64,000 nucleotides of DNA. It comes from Bimuria novae-zelandiae CBS 107.79. Taxonomy: Eukaryota; Ascomycota; Dothideomycetes; Pleosporales; Didymosphaeriaceae. Below are positions 11,542-24,367 of this stretch, one piece after another (the stretch's first letter is position 1; every line of letters begins with the position of its first letter). The notes under the pieces are model-generated. The model did not search any database, was not told the DNA's origin, and worked only from the letters and a program-made list of their open reading frames with translations. The translations under genes were made by a program, and so were the position numbers. Location of the stretch: NCBI GenBank assembly GCA_010015655.1, contig ML976768.1, forward strand, positions 1 through 64,000, written 5' to 3'.

Positions 11542-14340
11542 CGCGAGAAAAGGGTAGTGGCTAGTAGTACTAGTACTATTACTAACTATCTAGCGTTATA
11601 TACGTAATATGTATACCTTTTCCTAGGGTGGAGAGATGGCGAAATATTATTTACTTAACTTAGCTATATTGTAGCTTCTTTTTATAATACAACCCCTTTT
11701 TTTCCTTATCGGATAATTTAAACAACGCTAGCCGCTTATGTTAGGGTATATACGCGCGAAATCCAAGAAAGCTATACTACTCTTAACTTATATTTTAATA
11801 CTTAGCTCTCCTAGCTTCTATTACCCTAGGAGCCTCTTTTAACCCCCGAGTATATATAGTGCCTGCGATCTACGTCGTATAGCTTGCCTAATTATTTACT
11901 TTCTTCTCTTTAATCCTATAGTCCTGCTTAAATCCGCCACACTTTAGATGCATACGGGATATAGCAATAGCTACGTGCTAGTAGTAGGTAATATTTAGAT
12001 TTATCTATAAGTGTATCCGCGCCTCTTCTTTTAACACGTGTGTTAACTAGGCACTATCCTAGGTGGTTATATTACTTTTTAACTATAGGAAAGGTAATAG
12101 TAGTATTTTATCCTGCCTATACGAGTGCATCTAGCTTTCTCCAGAATAATAAGATAAACTATAGATAGTAAATAACGAGTTCGCTAACTTCTCTAAGTAG
12201 GTAACGGTGGATAATCTTCGTAGACCTAATAATATTATAACCCTTATAATACGCAGTTACTGTGCTTACTAGACTATCCTTAATAAAAATGTTTTAATAG
12301 TGCCTATTTACCGTGTTGTAGTGTTATAAGCTAAGGATCTCTATTCCTCGAGCAGGCTGGCCTACAGTTATATAAATAAGAAGTAGGAGTTATTTAAGGA
12401 ATAAATTAACCTTTAAGATATATCTCTTCACCGTAGGTACTTTCTATATAACCTTTAAGTCTTTCTTACGTAACTCCACGAATTCGGTGCGTAGTGTGTT
12501 AGATCCTGATACGCAATTAAGTATTTAGCGTCCTTCCTTTAATAATATATCCCTATTACGAGGATCCTTGCGGAAGCTCTAACCTTTAGCACTTTTTATT
12601 AGGTTATCCCGTAAGTCGCGTAGTTTAAAGGTAGGAATTACGTCTTCTTGCTTCTTATCGTCGTGTACTAGAAAGAGCTACTTAAGCTTAGCCTGCGCTA
12701 GCGCTACTTGCGTAGTAATAAACTTCTTTAGATTAGCTACGTTTAACTCTAGCTACTTATAAGTAAGTTGCTTATGGTTATTAGACTAATAGATATACCC
12801 TAGACTTATAGAACTATTTCTAATCTTTTTACTATACGCCCGTAATCGAAGCACTTAGTTAAATAAGAACTAACTTTTATAAATTATAAACTAATCCTGC
12901 ATCTTATTAAGTATATTTACTAAATATTCGACCCGTCCTTCCTCTGCTATTAGTACTAATATCTAGATAACGAGCATCTACGATATCTTAATAAATGCAG
13001 ATAGGTTAAACGTAAAGTAAGAAGCGTCTTAGAGTATCTTCTTTTTTAGGGTCTATAGCTAGCGTGGTAAGGAACCTAACCACCGTGCTTTTAAAAAGGT
13101 TCCCCTTTAACGTGTGATTAAGTAAGGTAATACAGAAATAAAGGCAAGCTTAGTTAAGTTAGGCTTCTAGTAGCCTTTAAATAGCTTTAGGGTTTGGTTT
13201 AACGCCCTTCTTACCCGTTTAGCCCTACTTTAGCCCAACGAACTCCTCGCTAATACCTATTATCTAGTTAAGGTGTCTAAGCTAGGAGGTCGTTAGATAG
13301 TAGGCAAGCGCGACACGGTTCTCTGGCTAAATAGTCTAATAGGCGAAGCAGATTAACCTTTTAAATACCTACTTATAGTTCTAATACGTCGAGTCGCGAA
13401 GTTTAGTTAGCAGTAGTTAGTTAAAGGCTTATTACTATTAGATAAAGCTATTAATGCGCGCCTGGTCGAAGACGTTAACCTTATTATCTTAGATAGAGTA
13501 ATGCGCTTCTTCTATAATGCGGTCTAAGCTATTTAAGAATTTAGTAAGGAGTAGCTCTAATGCGGGATTAGCAAGAGTTACTAATAAAGTAACGTTATTA
13601 AAAAAGTAACCTTAAAGATATTTTGGCTATCGTGTTATTTCTAGCTAAAGCGAGACTTTTATTAGCGTAGCATTATCTAGAATTACGTCCTCTAGCGCAT
13701 GCTTCTCCTATTTATCTTTCTTAAGGGCCTTATTAATTTGCGCGCGTATGTACTCTGCCTTAGATAATATTACTACTATCTTCTAGTAACTCTACACTTT
13801 TTCGTTTTCTGTATCTTCCGCATGCGGGATAACGATAAAGTAGCTATAATTAGGTCCTTATTTAAATAGCCGCTAGCACGAAATATTTTTCTACTAGGGA
13901 GTAGATCTTATAGTAGCCTTAGGTTAACGTCCTAGGGCACGCTTGTAGGTAGCATATTCGTTATTAAAGTGCCTTGTTAGCACTTTTACTACTATGCAAG
14001 TATAGATGCACTCTAGACATAATAGCCCTTTATATATAGGGAGGTGTAGTAGAGTAAGCTAGTTAGCAGGTGGCAACTAGAAGTTAGGCAAGTCTAGGTC
14101 TATAGGATACTTAAGTATAAGCTTATTACTTAGTAGTATCCACGCTTTTTTTAATAGGCTAAGTTCTAGATAGTCGGCGTGCGAACGCGTAAGGTAAAAT
14201 ATATATTAGTTTAGCCTAACGCCATGGCCGTATAGGATATATATTTATATTTAGTAGTCTAATAGGAAGTGAAAGAGGTCTATAATAATACACTAGTAAT
14301 TAGTAAGGATGACCAGGTTGCAATATACATGTGGGAGAGA
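11542..14340 (-). pseudogene. Divergent TLH-family gene, N-terminal and middle domains only, RIP-inactivated
   Basis: The minus-strand reading starts near 14,330. It gives a C2H2-like stretch (LCLEC, then a histidine in LTRHF, ~14,040-13,970) and a middle region with KLRDLRDNL. The block GQPARGIEILSL then precedes NIFIKDSLVSTVTAYYKGYN and HRYLLREVSELVIYYL (~12,420-12,150), ending in a SFLGF-type block near 11,770. This matches the middle of telomere-linked-helicase-like proteins but is clearly a different lineage from the 1-11.5 kb array. No helicase motifs follow, because the sequence ends at the junction with copy 3 at 11,541. Frequent stops indicate RIP. Confidence 0.72.
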
Positions 14341-14779
14341 AGATAGGGGAAAGGGAAAAGAGGAAGGGGGGTAATAAGGCTCCTAACTATAAACGTAAAC
14401 ACGACGCGTGGGTCTTATAGCCTTTACCCCCCTAACTACACTAGCTTACTACTTAGGGTAAAAAAAGATAGCTAGGTAGTATACGTAAATACGTGGGAAG
14501 GACTCTCGCGTTATAATATTTAGTAAAGCAAGCTAGGGTCCTACCTAGCGCGAACACGGTTAAGCGTGCGTTAAAGTTAGGCCAATTAGCTAGGGAGAAA
14601 CTGGATACAGGGTTGGATGTATTTAGTAATAATACTCTAGGGTTAAACGAATTGTCCCCTCGAGGCGCGCGCGACTCGGCCTAGTGGCTACTAGTTTAAA
14701 ATAGGGTTAGTACTAATTGGGCCATATTAGTAGGGTTATAGTAGTTAGGGTTATAGTAATTAGGAGCAGGAGCGCGTTA
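14341..14779. other. Degenerate leader next to the Copia relic
   Basis: No gene is readable here. A purine-rich stretch lies at 14,333-14,370. A block around GACTCGGCCTAGT at ~14,672, followed by AGTACTAATTGGG-like sequence, recurs in diverged form at 24,710-24,790. This suggests a shared retroelement leader. A matching 5' LTR could not be identified. Confidence 0.35.
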
Positions 14780-17700
14780 AGGATACTAGTATAATTATTA
14801 AAATAGGTAAGTACTACTATAAGATTAAGATCTAAAGTAAAATAACTCTTATAATTAATACACTAAATAGTATTACGCTAACCTTAATTACTTATATTAC
14901 TTTAGTATCTAGCTTTATTATAAGCGTTATTGGTCTTAGACGCTGTCGCGATATTAGTATTTACTTTAACTTAGGTTAAGACGCGCTATATAATAAACAC
15001 GGCATTATTACTTACCTAGAGTACTAAAAGAGCTATTAGCTTATTAACGCAGATTTCTCTTGCTAACTAATTAAGTTATTATTACTTATAATAGTATTTT
15101 AAACTCGTTTATTAAAAGCACTAAAGAAGATCTAAGAAATCTCTTTAATACTTACCTATAAGGTTTAGGGCCATCTAGGACGCAAGGTTATAGATTACCT
15201 AAATAATAATATTAAAAAAGTAATAGTAAAAGGGCCTGCTAATTAAGACTTTTATTAAATCTATATAGAATTAAAGTTAATAGAGTAGGTCTTTTACTAT
15301 ACGCTAAAGGATGCTATCCATCCCTTTTATTAAATCTTAAGTAATTTTATCTAACTATAATAATAGAAAGAGTCTTAATATAATAGTAATAATTAGAGTG
15401 CTTATACTATCTATTAATACTTACGTTAGCACGAAGCAGAGTCCTTTATAATAAAATTAAAGGCTTAGCTAGGCCACTAGCTATAAAACACTATATAATA
15501 AATATAGCGTTAGTATAATTATAACGTAATTATACTTAAGCTCGGCGCTAAGCGCGGTATTATTAACTTTATAAAGTAACTCTACGCTAATCTAGGTATA
15601 TACTTTACGTTACGCGCTTTAGATACTCTTACGTAAAATAAGGGTGCTAAGATTACTTATAGGCTACTTATAATAAAGGCCCGCGCCTTACGCCTCTAGG
15701 ATAACCTTTTAAAGTAATTAATAAATAAGTTAATAAAGATAATAGTATACCTACTTAATTAAGTACTATCTAAAGTCCTTAATTAGCGTACGCTATACAA
15801 GGTTTTCTAAAATAAAAAGTCTATAATAATCTATTTTTAACTAATTCGTTATCGCACGTACGTACTTAATACATATTTATTACGTAGAGTAAAGACAGCC
15901 TTACGCCCCCTAATTGGCCATCTTATAGGCTATAATAGTATTAATATCTTTTAAATTTAGTTACTAATTAAGAATTAAGTTATCTGTACCCAAAACGTGG
16001 TATTTAATACTTTTATCTTTTATAAAGGCCGCGACGGTTACGCAGATAACTTAGTAATTAAGGAGGTTATTAAGTTACTTAATATCTCTAAGGCGTATAA
16101 GGATAATAATATATCTATTAAGGAACTTATAACATTATATTAGCGACGTCTCTACGGGAAGGCTAAATTTATAGTAATACTAATACTAGCGCCTGCTATA
16201 TAATTGTCTAAGCTATTAGTAGGGAGTAACAATAATAAACTATTGACCTCTTAATATTAATCTACTTTTAATAACTTTGTAGATATATTAGCTTCTCTTA
16301 ATTAAATAGTAAATTATATTATAAGACGCTATTACGCTCGTAACTTTCGTCCTGCGTTTATATAATAAGAAGTTACTAATTAATTAGCTAATAAAATTAA
16401 AAGATACGTACCTTACTAATATAGTAATAATACTCTATAGCTTTAAGATATAAATATTTTATAAGATAACGTATTTATTATAAAGCGCGTTTAAAAACTA
16501 ATACATTTAGGCAATCTATAGACTTACGCTATTTAACTAAAAGCTTAAAACGTTACTAATTACCTATATACTTTATTATAATAACGATTACTAGTAATAT
16601 AAAGGCAGAAAACATTTAAATTTATTAAAGCTAGTTACTACCTACCTCAAAGTAAATTAGTTAGTTAAAGATATATTTATAGAGCGCTAAGTTTATAAAA
16701 GCTATTAAGCGCAAGTAGTACGAGGTCTAAAGTAAAAATTACTTTTATAAGACCTTAGTAACACACTAAACTACGTAGGCTAAAGGCATTAAGGTAATGC
16801 TACATATATAAGTATTTATATATAAGTTTAATAAGGATAGTTATCTTTATAAGTATAAGGCTTAACTTATTACACGCAGAGGCCTATAAAAGTAGTTTAA
16901 TAATATCTACGCTAGTACTTTTATAGCCTGCACCTTTTAAGTAATTATTATAATTACTAACTACTTTAGCTTATAGCTAAAGTAATATAACGTACCTAAT
17001 ACTTTCCTTAACTCTCTACTTGTTTAAAAGCTGTACGCTAAGACTCGTAGTATTTTAAAAAAAGTAAATAGTAATCTTCTAGAGGTGTTTTACGCCCTTT
17101 ATAGCCTAAAGTATATCCTACTTTTATAGTATAATACATTTAGAGTAGTAGTTAAGCTACTAGGGCTTAATCGCATTAAAGACTTCTTATATCTATACGT
17201 TAATAATTCGCTTATACTATTTATATATATTAATAATATAATAATAGCGTATTTTCCTTTAAATATTTATCTATATCAAGACTTTAAAAACAAGCTATAG
17301 GATTAATTTAGACTTAAAGTAATAGGAGATCTAGCCTGGTTTCCAGGCATTTAAGCCGTTCGCGATTACTAGAAAAAAAATTAGATTATTCAAGATATAT
17401 ATATTAATAAGGTTTATAAGAAGTATAGTATATAATTAATAAGTTATAAGAAGCCTAACTTTCTGCTTAATATTATCTCTTTTAATAAGTTAATCAAGGA
17501 GATAGATATTTAACGTATAAAGCTATATTAGGAGCTTATTAGTTACCTAGCCTATATTACTTACTAGACGCGGCCTAATATTACTTATAGCCACGTTATC
17601 CTTGCTTGCCATCTTACTAATCTAGGATAGTTATATATTATAGCTATATAACGCGTCAGGCAATACTTGCTTATAGCTTAATAGTATACTATTAAGGGTT

Positions 17701-18300
17701 CTTATAATAACTATTACGATTCTTTATTCTTTAGCGCATTAGACGCCTCGTATATAAATAATATAAAAATACGCTAAAGCGTATAAAAATAATATTTCTT
17801 TCTCTATAGTATAATTATTAACTAGAAAGCGATCGTCCAGCACACTATTACTAAGTCTACTACTAAATTAAAGTTACTTTCAATCTCCTTTACTAAGTTA
17901 TAAATAGTAAGGTAGTTTCGCTTATTTAATAATATTTTATTTAATATAGGCATAACGCCTACGATCTACTATAATAATTAATAAATAGTAGAAATTATTA
18001 ATAAGGATCTAGATCGACTACATATAAAAGTTTAACACGTTAATATCAATTAGATATAAATCTAATAAGAGGTAAAGGCTTAGTAACTTATTATTAAATA
18101 GGTTCCTATAAACAAGATAGCCGCTAATAGGCTTACTAAAGTCCTCTTAAAAGCTAAATATTAGGAGTTTATTTAATAGCTCTACCTTATTAACATCGCG
18201 TAACGCCTCTAGGGCAGTATTAATAATAATAATAATATTAATTTTATATATCTAGTTGCCTAATTAAGCAAGATTTTAGCTTTATCTCTTAATTAACATA
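14780..18300 (+). pseudogene. Ty1/Copia retrotransposon pol, RIP-inactivated
   Basis: Plus-strand frames, with stops ignored, give Copia domains in order. A short gag-like start is followed by the end of the integrase region near 15,740-16,080, with YLLNQVLSKVLN, GHLIGYNS and DGYADNLVI blocks. Reverse transcriptase runs ~16,790-17,350, with IYINNIIIAY where the YVDD motif should be (aspartates now Asn) and a WFPGI block. An RNase H tail near 17,640-18,160 ends in the RLTKVLLKAKY block, where Copia proteins usually read DGLTKPL. This order (integrase before reverse transcriptase) is diagnostic of Copia. Heavy TAA/TAG content makes it inactive. Confidence 0.75.
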
Positions 18301-18312
18301 AAGCTAAGGGGG

Positions 18313-18456
18313 TGTGTAATAGTATAGTATAGAAGCTTAGGCTACGTACGTACGTGTGGCCCGTGCACGTAACTTACGTGATTTATAGTATATAGCTCTA
18401 CAGAGTAGCTTCATAATCAAAATAACGATTGTCTTAACACTCTTTTCGACGTCACA
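18313..18456 (+). repeat. Possible 3' LTR of the Copia relic
   Basis: A polypurine-like AAGCTAAGGGGG stretch directly precedes TGTGTAATAG at 18,313. This is where a 3' LTR should begin after the Copia frame. The segment ends tentatively at GACGTCACA (18,448-18,456). It is less AT-rich than its surroundings. No second copy was found, so the boundaries are weak. Confidence 0.35.
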
Positions 18457-18596
18457 CTATAGGTATTTTAAAGACTAAAAAATATATTATATAAGTTTTT
18501 TTAAGTCTTACTTATATATAGGCTTACCTACGCATAGACTTATTACTATTATAACTTACTTAGAGGGTATATTATAAATATAATCCTTAGCCTAAA

Positions 18597-18634
18597 CTTA
18601 CGTAAGCTCGCTAAGGTTCGCGAGCTTACGTAAG
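18597..18634. repeat. Perfect 15-bp hairpin with internal palindrome
   Basis: The arms CTTACGTAAGCTCGC (18,597-18,611) and its exact reverse complement (18,620-18,634) flank an 8-nt loop. Each arm itself contains the palindrome CTTACGTAAG. It lies just left of the Gypsy A insertion in otherwise decayed AT-rich sequence. Its function is unknown. Confidence 0.8.
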
Positions 18635-18661
18635 ATACTCGAATATATAATAAGCTTCTTA

Positions 18662-18876
18662 TGTAAGGGGCTGCGCAAAGGTTGCCAATGCCTGGTAATA
18701 GGATTATATTTAATAAGGAGCAAACTATCTATAAGTAAGGCCAAACTTATATATGCGCTGTTATTGTTAAGAAGATTTAAGAGATTTCTAAGGCCCTACT
18801 TAGTCTAAAGGAGCACTGAGAGTTTCACTAAGGGTTTTACTAAGGAATAGTATAATAAGGCATTTAGCCTATTACA
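18662..18876 (-). repeat. Gypsy A 3' LTR (215 bp)
   Basis: It begins TGTAAGGGG and ends CCTATTACA in plus orientation. It is the same length as the right copy and differs from it mainly by transitions. The target duplication TCTTA precedes it. Confidence 0.93.
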
Positions 18877-21800
18877 TTACCCCCCTCCTCTCTCATGGCG
18901 TCCGGATGAAGGTTATTAGATCCACGCCGAAACCCTGCAGGAAGAAGTCGTGTATTAGGGTCTTAATATAGCTCTATAAATTGCTCCTATCGAATCTTCG
19001 CTTTAGTATTTTGGAGGTTTTTAGCTGGCTCTATAGTTGGTAGGTGGTAGCCTTTCTATTTTACTTTATACTACTACTTCTATCCCCGTCCGCGTTGTTG
19101 GCATACTTTTGCCAATATATCTTCTACTTCTCATATATCTACGCCATTAGTATCTACCTAAATTAGTAGTGGCTGGTCGTCGTCCTTTATTTAGCTTAGT
19201 AAGGGGTCTGATGCTGCTAGTTAGAGTTAGTTAATATAGAAAACATTATAAGGGCCTGGAGGTGTATTTAGTCGAACTGTGTGCGTGTTTATTACCTTAA
19301 TAACTGTGTACTTCGCGCTCCTCTAGTCTAGCTTCTTTAATTTTCGGCCTGTAGCAAACTGCTTGTTTAATTTTAGCCATACTTTGTTGCTAACGCGAAG
19401 GTGTGGCGCTTCTTAGTAATGCCTATTAGCTTAACGTTCCTGCTCTTGCTATTCCTGTGCCATAGATGCTTGCGCAAGTTCTATAAGGTAGCGTAGTTTA
19501 GTAATAATAGACTTGGCTTTCTCGCAGTCAGACCTCTTATATATAGTGTACTTTTTGTAATTGGCGCCCGCAGGTATCTCTAGCTATAGTGGGTTAATAT
19601 TATACCCATGCTAAAGGAAGAAAGGAGACATCCTTATTATTATTACAACTTGTCCTTTAATTATAATTTATGCTAGCGGGCAGAGAGGTGCCTAGTTATT
19701 TTAAGCCCAGCTAATAAAGGCTTTTATGTATGTCTCCTATATGCTGTTTATGCGCTCTATTGCTCTATTAGTTTAAGCATGGAATGCTGTGGATAATCGC
19801 CGCTTAATCTAAAGAATCTCGTAGAGTCTTGTCTAGAACACGCTAATAAATTAGCTGCCTCGATCTAACGTAATTATATTAGGAATCTAATAGTAGGCAA
19901 TAATATACGTGATAAACGCTTACACTATTATCTCTATTTCTAGGTTTACTAGTAGCATAAACACGACGTCTTTACTTAGGCAATTAGTAATAACTATAAG
20001 GTTTGTGTTGCCGTTGCTCTCTAGTAAGCCCTTAACAAAGTCTATCGAGATCTCCTTCCAGATTTATTCGGGCACTAGTAGGGGTTTTAAAAAGCCTTAC
20101 AGACTATTTCTCCACAGTTTTATTCTTTCGCATGTATCGCAGTTCCGTATATATCGTCGAATATCGTTAGACATTTCTGGCCAAAAGAAGTCTCTTGCAA
20201 TTATCTTATATGTAATCTCTCTGCCAGGGTGCCCAGTAGCCACAGAATAGTGTATCTGCTTAATAATAGACGTTCGTAGGGGTTCGTGGTTTAGTACCTA
20301 TTTTCGTCCTCGGAAGTAGAGCACTTGGTCCTTAACTTTATATTCTATAATTAAGTATTTAATCTAGAGTATAATAGGGAATTTCCGTTATTTACTTTCT
20401 ATAGCTTGGCGTACTTCTTAATAAACTGGGTCTCTCTTAATTAACTTAACCTAGAGGTTCTTAATAGTATCTTAATCTCGTGTGTCTTCTTAAGTATTTC
20501 CTTAAATTGCGGCGGGTAGAGCACGAACTTTTATAGACATTACTATAATATTTGTCTCTTTATTAGTGTTGTCCAATTCCTTATAGTACGATGTAGTAGG
20601 CTTTAAGACTTGTATAAGTCTCCTCTATAGTTAGTTATTACTAGTGTATGCGGGTAGATCCTGCTCTCGCCAGGATAATGCGTCTGCTTGGATATTTTAC
20701 TTGCCTGGCCTATAGAGGTTCTCTATATTATATCTGCCTAGGATAAGCGACTAGCAAACCTGTCTCTTGTTTAACATTCGCGGCTTTATAAAGTACTCTA
20801 AGTTCTTGTGGTTAGTAACCACCTTAAACTTTTCTACTAATTAAAGTTTAGTATCCTATTCTTTAAGTCCTCTAATAATTACTAGTAGTTCTTTATTATA
20901 GATTTTATAGTTGTATTTAGCAGGCGTGTTCTTTCTTAAGAAGTAGGCACAGGGACGTAGGATTCTATTCTTATTGTATTAAGATAGTACTCTAGTAGTG
21001 ACATAACTAGACGAGTTGTATTCTATAACTGTATCGCGGTCTACTTAGAACTAGGCCAACACTAGTTCGGATATAAAGACTTTCTTAAGTGTATCGAAGG
21101 CCTTCTATTCCTCTATTATCTATCTAAAGGTAACGTTGCCTATGAGTCTTGTAAGGGGAGCGGCAATTTGGCTAAAATTTTAGATAAATTATTAGTAGAA
21201 ATTAGTAAAGCCTAGAAAGCTTCGTACGCCCTTAATAGTCTTTGGCGCCTCCTAATCCTTAATAGCTTTAACCTTTTCTAGGTCCATGCGTGTGCCCTTC
21301 CTAGCTTTAATAATAAAGCCAAGATACTTTATAATCTTAATCTTAAACTCGCACTTCTTAATATTAAGATATAACCTAGCTTCTTTTAGCTATATAAGCA
21401 CTTTGTTAACTTGCTTACGATATTTCTAGAGAGAACCGTTTGTGTAGATAAGGATATTATCAAGATACGCTGTGCAGAAATTGTCTAAATATTTACGGAG
21501 TGTCTAGTTAATATACCGTTGGAATGTGCTAGGGGCATTCGCTAGTCTAAATAGTGTAATAAGCTATTTAAATAATCTAAAACGTGTTTAGAAAGCTATA
21601 AGCCACTCGTCCCCTTCTTAGATTTAGATCTTGTAGAAGGCTATAATAACGTCTAGTTTTGTAAACTATCTTGCCTTTGTAATATTATTTAAAGTCTCGT
21701 GGATAAGTAGTAGAGGATACTAGTCCTTTTTTGTTAAGGCGTTTAGTGCTCTATAGTTAACACATAGTTATAGTCTACCTCTTGGCTTCTTTGCAAATAG

Positions 21801-22690
21801 GATTAGCAACGTAGCAGGTAAATTACTTACTTATATAAAACCTTTATTAAGTAGAGATGTAAGTTCCTTCTATAGCACTAAAAGCTCTCCCTTTAACATG
21901 TTATATAAAGGTTCCTAAGGGGCTTTAGGCTTTTTCCTTTCCTTCTCTTCTAGCTTAATTGCGTAATTAATTCTAGATTAATGCGGCGGCAATTTGCTTA
22001 CTTCCTTAGGATTAAAGAGTGTTATATGCTTCCTCTAGTACTTAGGAACTAGAGACAGGACGTTAATCTTTGGCTTAGGCGCTAAGGCCTTGTTAATATC
22101 TACTAGCGAGGCGGCGAATATCTTTATAGCTCCCCCTACATTCTTGTTTTTACTCTAAGCCATTTTTATTAATTACTAGAATTCTATGGCGCTAACCTCT
22201 TAAATCTCTAATAGGTGGGCCTTACCTTTTTAACTACGGATTCTAATACCTAGAGCGCGCAGGTATATTGACTTCTTTATAGGAGTAATAGTAACTTGGT
22301 TCTAATTTATCTACGGACGTCCTAGGATAATGTCCTCTTTAGTATTATTTGGCGTGATATACGCAAATCCAGTCTTAGTGTAGCTATTTATATTAAACGT
22401 AAACTTTGTAACTTCGTTAACCTAGCTAACTTAATCGTTTACCTCTATAATAGGCTTTCGTGGAATCGCTATGCGCTCGAGTTTGGCTCGTCTTATAAAG
22501 GAATAGGTTATAAGGGTGTAGGAGAGGTATCTAGAGTTAATTAGTGCTAAGGTGTAATTAGTTTAATTAACTAGTATATGTACTATGAGCGGGGGTGCTA
22601 GTATGTTTTTCTTTTTAAACTTATCCCATTCTGTCCTTATGTTCTTGCTTACTCGTGAAGGCTCCTAATCGCGACTTTAACTAAGAGCTA
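18877..22690 (-). pseudogene. Gypsy A pol: PR-RT-RH-IN-chromodomain, RIP-inactivated
   Basis: Read from high to low coordinates. A protease region lies near 22,450-22,250. Reverse transcriptase follows at ~21,900-21,400, with a LCVDYRALN-type block and YLDNILIY near 21,455-21,480; the normal motif is YLDD, so the second catalytic Asp is now Asn. RNase H (NKELL block) is near 20,900. The integrase zinc-binding HPGR...CDTCE stretch is near 20,240-20,120, and its core with SIDFVKG follows at ~20,050. A chromodomain at ~19,120-18,970 shows EVEDILAKV, YKVKWKGY and a late KNLQNTKA block. The chromodomain places it in the chromoviruses, which tend to target heterochromatin. In-frame stops occur in all domains. 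Confidence 0.85.
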
Positions 22691-23780
22691 CTTTTTTTTA
22701 ACTTATTATTATCTACTACTATCGCGTTATTATTATCTTTTACCTTTAATTTGGTTTTTGCTTTCGTGGCTTAAGTTAGTTATTACTTAAGATTCTAAGC
22801 AGCTTTTAGAGTGTAAGACTTAATTTAGTAGTCTTTCTTTTTGCATTATAAACATAATCTATTATCGCGTTGTTGATTAATCTCCTTTTAAGGGACCTAT
22901 TTCGCTTGTTGTATCTATGTTCTACTCGGTTCCTAGTCTATAGGATTAGCAGAAATATTACTTAAGGTGGTATTTTATAGTAGTGCGTCTCTCTTCTTAC
23001 TGCTTAGCTTTAACCGCCATAGATTGTCTAATATAGTAGTAATGTGTAATTGTATCTCCTTAATTATAGTACTCTTAGGAAAGATGGTGCCTATAAGGGT
23101 AGTCTGTAACTCGTAATTAAGAGCGTGTAGGAACATGCTCTTTAGGATAGCATAGTTAAATAGGCTAGCTATTAGAGCTTTCTTATTAAAGTCCTAAATA
23201 AAGTCGCGTACGTTATGTGTTTTCTATTATATGTTTTAAAGCTTACTTTTTGTAGTCTTAGCCATGTGCGCGTCCTTAAACGCTCTATTAAGATGCTAAA
23301 AGAACTAATTAAGCGTGCTAGTTATAGCGTAAATAGATACCTATTAGAAGATACGTGCTCTGGCATTGCCTGTTATACGACTAAAAGTGTAGTTAATCGC
23401 GAGTTAGTCTGTATAGAACTATTAAGTCTTAGACCTTAGCTTTGCTTTAATCTGGTATTTCCGTGGCAAATACTGGCTTCGAATTCTATTAAATGCCTTA
23501 GGGTCCTTAAGTCCTTTTGGTTCGTACGCTGCTATAGGTGTCGTAGGTGTTATAGGTGCTATAGGTGTCGCGGGTGTTATACTAGTAGTAGTTATAGTAG
23601 GTGCTGGGATATTAGTACTTTTAATTCTTGCTATTCGCGCTATAAGTTCGCCTATCTACACTATTATCTGCTATATTATTACTTTAATACTCGAGTTTGG
23701 TAGTGTTAGTATTATTTACTAAGATTGTCCTTTATTATCTTATTAAGCGTTTAAAGCTTTATAGTAAGTGCTAGTCTCTA
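22691..23780 (-). pseudogene. Gypsy A gag, RIP-inactivated
   Basis: The region between the pol frame and the 5' leader reads as a degenerate capsid-like protein on the minus strand. A zinc-knuckle remnant lies near 22,870-22,830: CLxC-x4-Y-x4-Y, derived from CX2CX4HX4C by C-to-Y and H-to-Y changes. This fits a Ty3/Gypsy gag nucleocapsid. Its exact start cannot be set. Confidence 0.6.
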
Positions 23781-23793
23781 TCTTACTGCGTTT

Positions 23794-23990
23794 GTCGTAG
23801 TGCTTAGGCAGGCGTTTAACTATTAAAGGTCTCTGTACTAGCGTTGCTTGTCGTCGTGGTGCTTAGGTAAGCGTTTAACTATTAAAGGTCCCTGCACTAG
23901 CGTCGCTCGTCGTGGTGCTTAGGCAGGCGTTTAACTATTAGAGGTCCCTACACTAGCGTTGCTTATTATAGTAGTGCTTACTACTTAAAA
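23794..23990. repeat. Tandem repeat, about 56-59 bp, three full units plus a partial
   Basis: TGCTTAGG recurs at 23,801, 23,860 and 23,916, with a related TGCTTACT at 23,975. Each full copy is followed by a GCGTTTAACTATTA block and a CACTAGCG or TACTAGCG block. The array lies between the gag start and the right (5') LTR of Gypsy A, so it is a leader repeat. A shorter GGTGTTATAGGTGCTATAG repeat lies nearby at 23,530-23,570. Confidence 0.85.
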
Positions 23991-24147
23991 GCAGGTCTTG
24001 CAAGTTGTTCTATTAGGGTAGCTAGGGATTAATTATATAGCTTAGTTTATTACTACTTACTGCTTGGAAGCAGGTCTTGTAATCGGTCCGTTAGTAGAGT
24101 ACTAGGGGACAGCCACACTAGCTACTTAAGGGTAATTAAATACAAAA

Positions 24148-24362
24148 TATAAGGGGCTGCGCAAAGGTTGCTAATGCCTAGTAATAAAATTATATTTAAT
24201 AAGGAGTAAACTATCTATAAGTAAGGCTAAACTTATATGTGCGCTATTATTGTTAAGAAGATTCGAGAGATTTCTAAGGCCCCACTTAGTCTAAAGGAGC
24301 ACTAAGAGTTTCACCAAGGGTTTCACCGAGGAATAGTACAACAAGGCATCTAGCCTATTACA
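24148..24362 (-). repeat. Gypsy A 5' LTR (215 bp)
   Basis: This is the partner of 18,662-18,876 and ends CCTATTACA before the duplication TCTTA. Its first bases read TATAAGGGG instead of TGTAAGGGG, a G-to-A change. Confidence 0.93.
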
Positions 24363-24367
24363 TCTTA

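Larger units (their letters stand above)
18662..24362 (-). mobile_element. Gypsy A: Ty3/Gypsy chromovirus, complete structure, RIP-inactivated
   Basis: Two 215-bp LTRs (18,662-18,876 and 24,148-24,362) run from TG to CA and are flanked by the perfect duplication TCTTA (18,657-18,661 and 24,363-24,367). A purine tract, GAGAGAGGAGGGGGG on the minus strand, abuts the left LTR (18,880-18,895). The left LTR is therefore the 3' LTR and the element is on the minus strand. The interior carries gag with a zinc knuckle, protease, reverse transcriptase, RNase H, integrase and a C-terminal chromodomain, in Ty3/Gypsy order. The element inserted into already repetitive DNA next to the Copia relic. Confidence 0.92.

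Noticed and set aside
23794..23990. CRISPR-like look of regular repeats
   Set aside because: Units are contiguous ~56-59-bp tandem repeats without distinct spacers, within a retroelement leader of a eukaryotic genome.
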